DNA of 64,000 bases from Anaerolineales bacterium (lineage in GTDB: Bacteria > Chloroflexota > Anaerolineae > Anaerolineales > UBA11579): contig JAHBVC010000001.1 of assembly GCA_019637755.1 (NCBI GenBank), positions 1 to 64,000 on the forward strand, given 5' to 3'. A model generated the notes under the pieces. It had not been told where the DNA came from. It saw only the letters and a list, made by a program, of their open reading frames with translations, and made no database searches. How positions within the stretch are numbered: position 1 is the first letter of the stretch; every line of letters begins with the position of its first letter. Position numbers and translations under genes: made by a program. Shown piece by piece: positions 8,884 to 16,749 of this stretch.

Positions 8884-9070
8884 AGCGACTGGCAAGAAGA
8901 TCAAGATCACGCTGGTGCGCAGCCCGATCGGCGCCACGGAGCGCCACAAGCGCACCGTCAAGGCGCTGGGCCTGCGCAAGCTCAACCACAGCATCGTGGC
9001 CGAAGACAGCCCGACGGTGCGTGGCATGGTCAACAGCGTTACGCATTTGTTGAAAGTGGAAGAGGCGTAA
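8873..9070 (+). CDS. rpmD: 50S ribosomal protein L30
   Basis: L30 is a small 5S-rRNA-proximal protein. The 65-residue product, with IKITLVRSPIGATERHKRTV and LGLRKLNHSIV, matches the bacterial family in length and pattern. It overlaps the end of rpsE by 11 bases in another frame and is followed three bases later by rplO. Confidence 0.95.
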   Translation: MAAKATGKKIKITLVRSPIGATERHKRTVKALGLRKLNHSIVAEDSPTVRGMVNSVTHLLKVEEA

Positions 9071-9073
9071 GCG

Positions 9074-9556
9074 ATGAAGCTTCATGAACTTAAGCCCAAC
9101 CCGGGCAAAATCACCCGCCGCACCCGCGTAGGGCGCGGTACGGGTTCCGGCAGCGGCAAGACCTCGGGCCGCGGCACCAAGGGCCAGGGTGCGCGCACCG
9201 GTGGTGGGGCGGGTCCTTACCACCAGGGCGGTAATCTGCCGTTCTTCCGCCGCTTGCCGTTCAAGCGCGGTTTCAATAAGCCCTTCCAGGTGATCTACAA
9301 CGAGATCAACCTGGATCAGTTGGCCAGCTTCAAAGACAACAGCGAAGTCTCGCCTGACACCTTGCGTGCGGCGCGCTTGCTGCCCAAAACCAGCCGCCCG
9401 ATCGTGCTGCTGGGCCGCGGCGAAGTCAAAGCCGCCCTCAAAGTCAGCGTGCATCGCGCCACCGCCTCCGCCAAGGCCAAGATCGAGAAGGCCGGCGGCA
9501 GCGTGACGATTTTGCCGCTCAAGGCCGAGCCGGATGCTGAGGGGAGTGCTAAATGA
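9074..9556 (+). CDS. rplO: 50S ribosomal protein L15
   Basis: L15 is a late-assembly 50S protein with an extended basic N terminus. The 160-residue product begins MKLHELKPNPGKITRRTRVG, followed by the glycine-rich stretch GRGTGSGSGKTSGRGTKGQ and FFRRLPFKRGF. Its last four bases overlap the secY start (ATGA), the usual coupling. Confidence 0.96.
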   Translation: MKLHELKPNPGKITRRTRVGRGTGSGSGKTSGRGTKGQGARTGGGAGPYHQGGNLPFFRRLPFKRGFNKPFQVIYNEINLDQLASFKDNSEVSPDTLRAARLLPKTSRPIVLLGRGEVKAALKVSVHRATASAKAKIEKAGGSVTILPLKAEPDAEGSAK

Positions 9557-10899
9557 AGCGTAGCGCCTGGCGTTATCTCTGGACCGCTCCAGACATCCGC
9601 CGCAAGCTGCTGATTACGCTTGGGATTCTGATCCTGTATCGCTTCGTCTCGCACATCCCTGTGCCGGGCGTAGATCGCGACTTGATCGCCGCGCTGATGA
9701 ACCAGGGTGGGGCAGCCAGCACGCTGGTTGGCCTGATCGACCTTATCTCCGGTGGTACCTTGCTGCAATTCTCGGTACTGGCGATGGGCGTCTATCCCTA
9801 CATCACCGCCCAGATCATCTTGCAGCTCTTGCTGCCGCTGATCCCTTCCTTGCAGAAGCGCATGGAAGAAGACCCGCGTGAGGGCCGCAAGTGGATGGAA
9901 CGCTGGACCTATTACCTGGCCGTGCCGATGGCGATCCTCAGTGCGATTGGCCAGATCAACATCTTCTCCACCCTGGCCGGTGGCCAGGTGATCGAGAACT
10001 TCGGTCTTGGGCCTGGGCAGTTGCTGCGCTCGGTCACCATCATCGTCAGCATGACCGCCGGCACCATGTTCGCCATTTGGCTGGGTGAGCTGATCTCCGA
10101 GTATGGCATCCGCAACCAGGGCCTCTCGCTGATCATCTTCGCAGGCATCATTGCGCGTATGCCCGGCAACTTTGCCGCGCTGCTCAATAACCAGGCCGCC
10201 GGCTGGATCTCCATCCTGGCGATCGTCTTGATCATGATCGTGACGATCTTCGTCATTGTCTACGTGCAGCAGGGGCGCCGCAATGTGCCCGTGATGTACC
10301 CCGGGCGGCGCATGGGCAATCGCATGTCCATGCCGGTGCGCGGCACCCTGCCGCTGATGGTCAACATGTCGGGCATGATCCCGTTGATCTTCGCCCAGGC
10401 CATCCTGCAGTTGCCCTCCATCCTCGCCAGCTTCCTGGCCAGCTCCACCACCCCGTGGATCGCCAGCCTGGCGAATTGGATGGCTACCTTCTTCAACCCC
10501 GCTGGGGCGGGCTACTGGACGATGTACTTCATCATGGTCGTAGGCTTTGCCTTCTTCTATACGGATGTACTTTTTGCCCAGCAGAACTATGGTGAGAACC
10601 TGAAGCGCGTCGGCGCCCAGATCCCCGGTGTCAACCGCGGGGCTCCCACCCAGCGTTACCTCACCTCTGTGTTGCGGCGCATCACCCTGCCGGGGGCGCT
10701 GTTCCTCGGTGTGGTCGCCATTCTGCCTTTCCTGCTCACCCTGGCCATGCCCTTCATGGCGGCCAGTGGCGGCCAGGGCATGTTCCTGGTGAGCGCTTCC
10801 GGCTTGCTCATCATGGTCGGCACCATCCGTGAAGCCTTCTTCAACGTGGATGCGGAGTTGAAGCTGCACGGGTACGAAGAGTCTCTGCTGGTTCGTTAG
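9553..10899 (+). CDS. secY: Preprotein translocase channel subunit SecY
   Basis: SecY forms the membrane channel of the Sec translocase with SecE and SecG. The 448-residue protein shows about ten hydrophobic segments. Family motifs include HIPVPGVDRD before the plug region, GVYPYITAQIILQLL in the second helix and the cytoplasmic PGRRMGNRMSMPVRG and RVGAQIPGVNRG loops. It is the only membrane protein of the spc cluster and overlaps rplO by four bases. Confidence 0.97.
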   Translation: MKRSAWRYLWTAPDIRRKLLITLGILILYRFVSHIPVPGVDRDLIAALMNQGGAASTLVGLIDLISGGTLLQFSVLAMGVYPYITAQIILQLLLPLIPSLQKRMEEDPREGRKWMERWTYYLAVPMAILSAIGQINIFSTLAGGQVIENFGLGPGQLLRSVTIIVSMTAGTMFAIWLGELISEYGIRNQGLSLIIFAGIIARMPGNFAALLNNQAAGWISILAIVLIMIVTIFVIVYVQQGRRNVPVMYPGRRMGNRMSMPVRGTLPLMVNMSGMIPLIFAQAILQLPSILASFLASSTTPWIASLANWMATFFNPAGAGYWTMYFIMVVGFAFFYTDVLFAQQNYGENLKRVGAQIPGVNRGAPTQRYLTSVLRRITLPGALFLGVVAILPFLLTLAMPFMAASGGQGMFLVSASGLLIMVGTIREAFFNVDAELKLHGYEESLLVR

Positions 10900-10931
10900 C
10901 TAGGCGTTCCTACGCGTTAGCGAGGGCTGTT

Positions 10932-11591
10932 GTGCCAGTTTATGTAGTCTTGCTGGGGCCGCCGGGTGCAGGAAAAGGCACCCAGGCGGGGATCGTGGCC
11001 AAGGCCACGGGGTTGGCGCATATCTCCTCTGGAGATTTGTTCCGCGAGCACATTAAAAATCAGACGGAGTTAGGGCAGCAGGTAGACGCGATTTTGAAGC
11101 GCGGTGACCTGGTGCCTGATGATGTCACCATCGCCATGATCCGTGAGCGCTTGAAGCAGCCAGACTGCGCCAATGGCGCCGTGTTGGATGGCTTCCCGCG
11201 TACTCCGGCGCAAGCCGAGGCGCTCAACGGTATGCTGGCGGAATTTGGTGGCAAGGTAGATGTGGTGCCCTACATTCAAGTAGAGCAGGCTGAGCTGATC
11301 AACCGCCTTTCGGGGCGCTGGGTGTGCCGCGCCCACGGCCACGTCTACCACGCAACGTTCAATCCCCCCAAAGTATCCGGGGTGTGCGATGTGGATGGCT
11401 CTGAGCTGTACCAGCGCTCAGACGATAAACGCGAGACCGTCGAGAATCGCATCCGCGTGTACTTTGAACAGACCGCACCGTTGATCGAGCACTACCGCGG
11501 CGAAGGCCGCCTGGTCGAGATCAATGGCGCGCAGGAGATCCCGCAGGTAACGCAGGATCTGCTGAAGGCATTGCCGGAGCAGGTGCAGTGA
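10932..11591 (+). CDS. adk: Adenylate kinase
   Basis: Adenylate kinase interconverts ATP, ADP and AMP in the cytoplasm. The GTG start at 10932 gives 219 residues beginning MPVYVVLLGPPGAGKGTQ, which contains the P-loop. The AMP-binding DGFPRT motif follows. The LID carries a CxxH ... CxxD arrangement (CRAH and CDVD) in the place of the four-cysteine zinc site of Gram-positive and thermophilic enzymes, so a Cys-His-Cys-Asp zinc site is likely but not proven. It overlaps map by four bases. Confidence 0.96.
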   Translation: MPVYVVLLGPPGAGKGTQAGIVAKATGLAHISSGDLFREHIKNQTELGQQVDAILKRGDLVPDDVTIAMIRERLKQPDCANGAVLDGFPRTPAQAEALNGMLAEFGGKVDVVPYIQVEQAELINRLSGRWVCRAHGHVYHATFNPPKVSGVCDVDGSELYQRSDDKRETVENRIRVYFEQTAPLIEHYRGEGRLVEINGAQEIPQVTQDLLKALPEQVQ

Positions 11592-12358
11592 GCTGGGAAC
11601 GCAACATCGTCCTCAAGACCCCGGCGGAGATTGAAGTGATGCGCCAGGCTGGCCGTATCAATGCCATGGCGCTTAACGAAGTACGTAAGCAGGCGCGGCC
11701 CGGGATCACCACCGGCCAGCTCGACAAAATTGCCGAGCAGCTGATCCGTGATCACGGTGCCACGCCGGCCTTTCTGAATTACCCGGGGCCGTACCCATAC
11801 CCGGCCACGCTGAACACCAGCGTGAACGAGGAGATGGTGCACGGCCTGCCGGGGGCACGCGAGCTACGCGAGGGTGACATCCTCTCCGTAGATTGCGGCA
11901 CGGTATTTGAAGGTTTTGTAGGTGACTCTGCGTTCACCATGGGCATCGGCGAAATCACGCCGCAAGCCCAGACGCTGATCGAAGTAACGCAGGAATCGCT
12001 GCGCCTGGGCATTCAGGAAATGCTGCCCGGCAAACATGTGGGGGATGTTTCTGCAGCGGTGCAAAACTATGTGGAAGCGCACGGCTACCATGTGCCGCGC
12101 GAATACACCGGCCACGGGGTGGGGCGCAAGATGCACGAAGGCCCCCAAGTGCCCAACTACGGTGTGCCCGGCCAGGGCGCACCGCTACGCACGGGCATGA
12201 CGATCGCCCTGGAGCCGATGGTGTTAGTAGGCACTCACCGCACTCGCGTCCTAGCCGACCAGTGGACGGTGGTGTCTGCCGATGGCTCGCTGACCGCTCA
12301 TTTTGAGCACAGCGTCGCCATCACGGAGGATGGTCCATTGGTGTTGACTGCCCTCTAG
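11588..12358 (+). CDS. map: Methionine aminopeptidase type I
   Basis: This metalloenzyme removes the initiator methionine from nascent proteins. It starts with GTG overlapping the adk stop (GTGA). The 256-residue protein has the pita-bread fold signatures: SVDCGTVFEGFVGDSAFT with two metal-binding aspartates, TGHGVGRKMHEGP with the metal histidine, ALEPMVLVG and the late EHSVAITEDGP glutamate. Its stop codon is buried in an 8-bp hairpin (12355-12362/12370-12377). infA, which often follows, is not here. Confidence 0.96.
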   Translation: MSWERNIVLKTPAEIEVMRQAGRINAMALNEVRKQARPGITTGQLDKIAEQLIRDHGATPAFLNYPGPYPYPATLNTSVNEEMVHGLPGARELREGDILSVDCGTVFEGFVGDSAFTMGIGEITPQAQTLIEVTQESLRLGIQEMLPGKHVGDVSAAVQNYVEAHGYHVPREYTGHGVGRKMHEGPQVPNYGVPGQGAPLRTGMTIALEPMVLVGTHRTRVLADQWTVVSADGSLTAHFEHSVAITEDGPLVLTAL

Positions 12359-12374
12359 CGTGCGTAGCACACGC

Positions 12375-12466
12375 TAGACGGATAGGCAAAGCAAGGATAT
12401 AATCACGCGTTCGCCCAAGCCCGCGGGGGTAGATTCCCGCCGGCCGCGGCAACAGGAGTAATTGCA
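12375..12466 (+). promoter_or_regulatory. Promoter and leader of the rpmJ-rpsM-rpsK-rpoA-rplQ operon
   Basis: A -35 element TAGACG (12375-12380) is separated by 17 bp from a perfect TATAAT (12398-12403). Transcription should begin near 12410 and produce a leader of about 55 bases with a GC-rich fold around CGCGGGGGTAGATTCCCG before the ribosome binding site AGGAG. The promoter lies right behind a hairpin overlapping the map stop. This separates alpha-operon expression from the spc cluster. Confidence 0.7.
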
Positions 12467-12580
12467 ATGAAAGTAACTGCATCGATCAAAAAACGCTGCG
12501 CCAACTGCAAGGTAGTGAAGCGCAAGGGCAAGCTGTATGTCATTTGCAGCAACCCAAAGCATAAGCAGCGACAAGGTTAA
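12467..12580 (+). CDS. rpmJ: 50S ribosomal protein L36, zinc-binding form
   Basis: The 37-codon gene encodes a product that starts [19 protein letters not shown] and continues to [12 protein letters not shown]. Cysteines 11, 14 and 27 and histidine 32 form the zinc site of the C+ L36 type. ATG is preceded by AGGAG with good spacing. It is the first gene after the promoter at 12375-12403 and lies nine bases before rpsM, the usual order. Confidence 0.95.
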   Translation: MKVTASIKKRCANCKVVKRKGKLYVICSNPKHKQRQG

Positions 12581-12588
12581 GGTGAATG

Positions 12589-12978
12589 ATGGCACGCATT
12601 GAAGGCGTAGATCTGCCGCGCGACAAGCGCGTTGAATACGGGCTGACCTATATCTATGGCATCGGCCTCACCACCTCTCAGCGCATCTTGGCTGAGTTGG
12701 AAATCAATCCCGACACGCGCGTGAAAGACCTCTCTGAAGCTGAGGTCAGCAAGTTGCGTGAATACATCACCAAGAACCTGAAGGTGGAGGGTGATCTGCG
12801 CCGTGAGGTGCAGCTCAACATCAAGCGCCTGATGGAAATCGGCAGCTACCGTGGCCTGCGCCATCGCCGTGGCCTGCCGGTGCGTGGCCAGCGCACCCGC
12901 ACCAACTCGCGCACCCGCAAGGGCCCCGCCAAGACGGTTGCCGGCCGTGGCCGCCGCCGTGGCGCCACCAAGAAGTAA
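12589..12978 (+). CDS. rpsM: 30S ribosomal protein S13
   Basis: S13 forms head-to-50S bridges and contacts the P-site tRNA. Two adjacent ATGs (12586, 12589) are possible; the second gives the family's [16 protein letters not shown] and better spacing to AAGGTGA, so the product has about 129 residues. The C-terminal [18 protein letters not shown] is diagnostic. It begins the classical alpha-operon part of the cluster. Confidence 0.96.
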   Translation: MARIEGVDLPRDKRVEYGLTYIYGIGLTTSQRILAELEINPDTRVKDLSEAEVSKLREYITKNLKVEGDLRREVQLNIKRLMEIGSYRGLRHRRGLPVRGQRTRTNSRTRKGPAKTVAGRGRRRGATKK

Positions 12979-12996
12979 GCGTATTCAGGAGATAGC

Positions 12997-13425
12997 ATGG
13001 CTGACGAAAAGAACTCAAAGTCGCAAGGCGACGGCAAAGCCAAAAGCACGCGTGCTCCCAAGAAGACCGGCAAGCGCAGCGTACTCACTGGCCAGATCCA
13101 TATTTTTGCCACCTTCAACAATACCATCGTCACAGTTACTGATGGTCAGGGCAACACCATCTCCTGGGCCAGCGCTGGCCTGGTAGGTTTCAAGGGCTCG
13201 CGCAAGAGCACGCCCTTCGCTTCCCGCCTGGCTACGGAGCGCGCCGTCAAGGCCGCGCAGGATATGGGCATGCAGGAAGTGGAGCTGTTCGTCAAAGGCC
13301 CCGGCCCCGGCCGCGAATCGGCTGTGCGTGCCGTGCAGACCATGGGCATGCGTGTGCGCTCCATCTCGGATGTGACCCCGCTGCCGCACAACGGCTGCCG
13401 CCCGCCGAAGCGCCGCAGAATGTAA
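12997..13425 (+). CDS. rpsK: 30S ribosomal protein S11
   Basis: S11 lies on the 30S platform near the Shine-Dalgarno helix. The 142-residue product has an extended basic N terminus of about 25 residues before the core [18 protein letters not shown]. The C terminus [18 protein letters not shown] is fully conserved. In most bacteria rpsD (S4) follows; here a 73-base gap leads straight to rpoA. Confidence 0.97.
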   Translation: MADEKNSKSQGDGKAKSTRAPKKTGKRSVLTGQIHIFATFNNTIVTVTDGQGNTISWASAGLVGFKGSRKSTPFASRLATERAVKAAQDMGMQEVELFVKGPGPGRESAVRAVQTMGMRVRSISDVTPLPHNGCRPPKRRRM

Positions 13426-13498
13426 TTGGTAAACCGGGTAAACACTCATCCAGCAAACCTGCCTTGGGCAGGCGCCGGGTTGGGGAAGGAATGAAACT
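13426..13498 (+). promoter_or_regulatory. rpsK-rpoA intergenic leader with hairpin
   Basis: Seventy-three bases occupy the slot where rpsD normally lies. They contain a short inverted repeat CCTGCC/GGCAGG near 13460-13474 and end with AAGGAA before the rpoA GTG. No reading frame of S4 type is present. Whether the hairpin is a remnant or regulates rpoA translation cannot be told. Confidence 0.35.
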
Positions 13499-14488
13499 GT
13501 GATCGTACTAAGCAATATGGTGACCCCCCGCATTGAGCGTGAAGCGGAGGCCCGCAATTATGGGAAGTTTGTCATTGCCCCGCTGGAGCGCGGCTATGGC
13601 CACACGCTTGGCAACTCGCTGCGCCGTGTCTTGCTCTCCTCGTTGGAGGGCGCGGCCATCACGTCCATCCGTGTGACGGATGCACAGCACGAGTACAGCC
13701 AGATTCCTGGCATCCGCGAGGATGTCATCCAGATCATGCTGCAGCTCAAGCAAGTGCGCCTGATCCTGCACGAAGGCGAAACCAGCCGCATGCACCTGGA
13801 AGTCAAGGGTGAAGGCACGGTAACCGCCGCCGACATCATCGCCCCCGCCGAGGTTGAGATCGTCAATCCGGATCTGTACCTGTTCACCTCTGACAGCAGC
13901 AAGACCAAGCTGCAGATCGAGCTGACGGTAGAACGTGGCCGCGGCTACTCGCCGGCCAATGATCGCAGCGGCAAGCTGCCGATTGGCGAGCTGCCGGTGG
14001 ATGCGATCTACACCCCCGTGCGCCGCGTCAATTGGGAAGTGGAATACGCCCGCGTCGGCCAGAACACCAACTATGACAAGCTGGTCATGGAGATCTGGAC
14101 CGATGGCACGGTGCGTCCCGAGGAGGCGATGAGCACCTCGGCCGGCATTTTGATCGAGCACCTGCGCCACATCGCTGGCGTCAAAGAAATTGCGCTGAGC
14201 CCCGCACCGGAGAAGGTCGTGACCGACAACCGTCTCTCCAGCGAGGTATACGACACGCCTATCGAGAATCTGGATCTCTCGGTGCGTGTGTTCAACTCCC
14301 TGAAGCGCGCCGGCATCACCACCGTCGGCGAGGTGATGGAACTGCTCGATAAGGGCCTGGATGCGGTGATGTCGATCCGCAACTTTGGCGATAAGAGCAT
14401 GGATGAACTGGTAGAAAAGATGCAGGAGAAGGGCTACATGCCGCAAGACGCCAAGGCCCCCTCTGCGACTGATGGAGAAGGTGAATAA
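13499..14488 (+). CDS. rpoA: RNA polymerase alpha subunit
   Basis: The alpha subunit dimer nucleates RNA polymerase assembly and its C-terminal domain contacts UP elements and activators. The GTG start at 13499 yields 329 residues. The N-terminal domain shows ERGYGHTLGNSLRRVLLSS, the hallmark of alpha. The linker is followed by a C-terminal domain with DLSVRVFNSLKRAGI and SIRNFGDKSMDELVEKM. A four-base spacer leads to rplQ. Confidence 0.97.
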   Translation: MIVLSNMVTPRIEREAEARNYGKFVIAPLERGYGHTLGNSLRRVLLSSLEGAAITSIRVTDAQHEYSQIPGIREDVIQIMLQLKQVRLILHEGETSRMHLEVKGEGTVTAADIIAPAEVEIVNPDLYLFTSDSSKTKLQIELTVERGRGYSPANDRSGKLPIGELPVDAIYTPVRRVNWEVEYARVGQNTNYDKLVMEIWTDGTVRPEEAMSTSAGILIEHLRHIAGVKEIALSPAPEKVVTDNRLSSEVYDTPIENLDLSVRVFNSLKRAGITTVGEVMELLDKGLDAVMSIRNFGDKSMDELVEKMQEKGYMPQDAKAPSATDGEGE

Positions 14489-14491
14489 AGC

Positions 14492-14869
14492 ATGCGTCAC
14501 AAAGTAGCCGGCAAAAAACTCAGCCGCCACGTCGGGGCCCGCACGGCCCTGCGCCGCATCCTGGTCAAGCAACTGTTTGAGCACGAGCGCATCACCACCA
14601 CGCGCGCCAAGGCCGAGGCCATCCGTGGCCAGGCCGAGCGCCTGATCACCCTGGCCAAGAAGGGCAATGCTGCCGAGCTGCCCGCCGCCAAGGTGCACGC
14701 CCGCCGTTTGGCGGCGGCGCGCCTCAGCGACGCCAAGATCGTCAAGAAGCTGTTTGATGACATTGCGCCGCGCTTCGCCACCCGCAAGGGCGGCTATACC
14801 CGCCTGACCAAGCTGGGCCAGCGTGAGGGTGACCGTGCTCCGATGGTTCTCTTGGAGCTGGTCGACTAG
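14492..14869 (+). CDS. rplQ: 50S ribosomal protein L17
   Basis: L17 lies near the tunnel exit. The 125-residue protein begins MRHKVAGKKLSRHVGARTA; the family signature LVKQLFEHERITTTRAKAE is intact, and the C terminus GDRAPMVLLELV is typical. It ends the alpha operon and is followed 33 bases later by truA. Confidence 0.97.
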   Translation: MRHKVAGKKLSRHVGARTALRRILVKQLFEHERITTTRAKAEAIRGQAERLITLAKKGNAAELPAAKVHARRLAAARLSDAKIVKKLFDDIAPRFATRKGGYTRLTKLGQREGDRAPMVLLELVD

Positions 14870-14902
14870 GTTTGGTACATCCACCGGCCTGCATTGGTGG
14901 AT

Positions 14903-15667
14903 ATGGCACGTTACAAAATTATTCTGGCTTATCACGGCGGCAGCTTCCACGGCATGCAGCGCCAGGCTCGCCAGCGCAGCGTACAAGCCGTCTTGGAAGA
15001 CGCGCTGCGCGCGCTGGGCTGGCCCGGGCGGGCGGTGCTGTTCGCCGGCCGCACGGATGCGGGCGTACATGCCAGCGGGCAGGTAGCCGCCTTTGACCTG
15101 GAGTGGCAACACTCCAGCGAGAGCTTGCTCAAGGCGTTGAATGCGCAGTTGCCCGCCGATGTAGCCGTGCACTCCGCCAGCCGCGTAGCGGATGATTTTC
15201 ATCCTCGCTACGATGCCCGGCGGCGCAGCTACCGCTACCGCATCTACTGCCAGCCCCAGCGTGACCCGCTGCGCGAGCCCTTTGCCTGGCGGGTGTGGCC
15301 GGTGCCGCAACTGCGCCGCCTGCAATCCGCCGCCCGCCATTTGCGTGGCGAGCATGATTTCGCTGCCTTTGGCAGCGCCCCGCAGAAGGGCGGCCACACC
15401 GTACGCCGCGTGCATCAGGCCCGCTGGCAGGCGGTGGGTGACGAGTTTGTTTTTGAGGTCAGCGCCAATGCCTTTCTCTACCATATGGTGCGCCGCATGG
15501 TAGGGTTGCAGATCAAAGTGGGGCAGGGGCAGGTGGAGCCAGACGTAGTGCCGCACACCCTGCGTAGCCCGCAGCGTGTGCGCGAAGTGGCGCCGGCCCA
15601 CGGGCTGACGCTGGTAAAAGTAGAATACGAGCGCAGGCGGAACACATGCCGCCGGCGAGTAGAGTAA
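14903..15667 (+). CDS. truA: tRNA pseudouridine(38-40) synthase
   Basis: TruA converts uridines 38-40 of the tRNA anticodon stem to pseudouridine. The ATG at 14903 gives MARYKIILAYHGGSFHGMQR and 254 residues; an in-frame TTG at 14894 is less likely. Catalytic Asp52 lies in AGRTDAGVHA. The later signature FLYHMVRRMVG is present. Placement between rplQ and rplM-rpsI is common in several phyla. Confidence 0.95.
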   Translation: MARYKIILAYHGGSFHGMQRQARQRSVQAVLEDALRALGWPGRAVLFAGRTDAGVHASGQVAAFDLEWQHSSESLLKALNAQLPADVAVHSASRVADDFHPRYDARRRSYRYRIYCQPQRDPLREPFAWRVWPVPQLRRLQSAARHLRGEHDFAAFGSAPQKGGHTVRRVHQARWQAVGDEFVFEVSANAFLYHMVRRMVGLQIKVGQGQVEPDVVPHTLRSPQRVREVAPAHGLTLVKVEYERRRNTCRRRVE

Positions 15668-15715
15668 GGCAGCGATCATCTTGCTAGAAGATGAAATGAG
15701 GAACTGAGGATTAGG

Positions 15716-16153
15716 ATGCAACAAAAAAGCTATTACCCCAAACCGGGTGACGTTGAAGGCGAATGGTATATTGTGGATGCCACCGGTCAGAACTTGGGCC
15801 GTTTGGCTTCGCGCATCGCCACCATTCTTCTGGGCAAACACCGCCCGGAATACACCCCCGGCGTTGACCTGGGTGACGCGGTGATTGTGACCAACTGTGG
15901 CAAGGTCTCGGTTACCGGCACCAAAATGACTGACAAGATCTATTACCGCTATAGCGGTTACCAGAGCGGTTTGAAAGAAACCACCCTGCGCCGCATGCTG
16001 GAGACCCACCCGGATCGTGTGATCCAGGAAGCGGTGTGGGGCATGTTGCCGCACAACAAACTGGGCCGCCAGTTGCTTCGCAAGCTGAAGATCTACGCTG
16101 GCGATCAGCACCCGCACACCGCCCAGAAACCCCAGCCGCTGGCTGTGAAATAA
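15716..16153 (+). CDS. rplM: 50S ribosomal protein L13
   Basis: L13 is an early 50S assembly protein. The product has 145 residues with WYIVDATGQNLGRLASRIAT, VTGTKMTDKIYYRYSGY and AVWGMLPHNKLGRQLLRKLK. The 48-base gap before it contains a 7-bp hairpin (15676-15682/15688-15694) and then AGGATTAGG before the ATG; L13 leaders regulate this operon in other bacteria, but similarity to them could not be tested. Confidence 0.97.
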   Translation: MQQKSYYPKPGDVEGEWYIVDATGQNLGRLASRIATILLGKHRPEYTPGVDLGDAVIVTNCGKVSVTGTKMTDKIYYRYSGYQSGLKETTLRRMLETHPDRVIQEAVWGMLPHNKLGRQLLRKLKIYAGDQHPHTAQKPQPLAVK

Positions 16154-16168
16154 GGCAGGAGAGTTACG

Positions 16169-16561
16169 ATGGCAGAACAATTTTACGAAGGCGTTGGCCG
16201 CCGCAAGACCAGCAGCGCGCGTGTGCGCGTGATGAGTGGCGCCGGTGCCTTTATGGTGAATGGCAAGCCGCTCGAGGAATACTTCCCGCGCATCGGTGAT
16301 GCCGCCCTGATTCAGACGGTGCTGCAGGATGCTAGCGCCAACGGCACGGTGGATGTCAGCGTGGTTGTCAACGGCGGTGGCCGCACCGGCCAAGCCGGCG
16401 CGGTGCGCATGGGCTTGGCGCGTGCTTTGGTCAAAATGAACCCGGATTACCATCCGGCCATGGCCAAGAACCAGCACCTGCGCCGCGATGCACGTGCCAA
16501 GGAACGTAAGAAACCCGGTCTCAAGCGTGCCCGCAAGGCGCCTACCTACACGAAGCGCTAA
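16169..16561 (+). CDS. rpsI: 30S ribosomal protein S9
   Basis: S9 contacts the P-site tRNA with its C-terminal tail. The 130-residue product has YEGVGRRKTSSARVRV at the start and the conserved DARAKERKKPGLKRARKAPT near the end, finishing in the basic YTKR tail. It is the last gene of the ribosomal supercluster; a terminator follows within 25 bases. Confidence 0.97.
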   Translation: MAEQFYEGVGRRKTSSARVRVMSGAGAFMVNGKPLEEYFPRIGDAALIQTVLQDASANGTVDVSVVVNGGGRTGQAGAVRMGLARALVKMNPDYHPAMAKNQHLRRDARAKERKKPGLKRARKAPTYTKR

Positions 16562-16584
16562 AGCCTCGTGGCCTAGTACAAATC

Positions 16585-16613
16585 AAAACCGCAGCGAAAG
16601 CTGCGGTTTTTTT
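16585..16613 (+). terminator. Rho-independent terminator after rpsI
   Basis: An 11-bp stem, AAAACCGCAGC (16585-16595) with GCTGCGGTTTT (16600-16610), is closed by a GAAA tetraloop and followed by an uninterrupted T run (16607-16613). This is a textbook intrinsic terminator ending the ribosomal supercluster. Confidence 0.93.
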
Positions 16614-16648
16614 GTTATTGGATGCAGCTAGAGTTAAGCCCCAGTTTG

Positions 16649-16686
16649 GCCAATTGATTAATCGATTGGTCGATTAATCAATTGGC
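16649..16686. repeat. Octamer-built inverted repeat upstream of mazG
   Basis: A perfect 17-bp inverted repeat (16649-16665 with 16670-16686) surrounds the spacer TTGG. It is made of three phased octamers, GATTAATC, GATTGGTC and GATTAATC (16656-16679). The same octamer family forms the 12-unit array at 35668-35763. It lies about 50 bp before the mazG -10 element. Confidence 0.75.
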
Positions 16687-16736
16687 AGTAGAACCAGTCG
16701 GAATACATTTGTGACAGTGCTTGCACCTACACGGTG

Positions 16737-16749
16737 TATCATCGTGTCC
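16737..16749 (+). promoter_or_regulatory. -10 element of a probable leaderless mazG transcript
   Basis: TATCAT (16737-16742) lies seven bases before the ATG at 16750. A -10 hexamer at that distance places transcription start on or next to the initiation codon, so the mRNA would be leaderless; there is no ribosome binding site. The nearest -35-like sequence is GTGACA (16711-16716), 20 bp upstream, which is longer than ideal. Similar TATCAT sites precede the genes at 35785 and 38126. Confidence 0.55.

Noticed and set aside
13508-16477. 989-residue minus-strand frame across rpoA to rpsI
   Set aside because: It is antisense to six conserved genes. High GC third positions create long antisense frames throughout the window.
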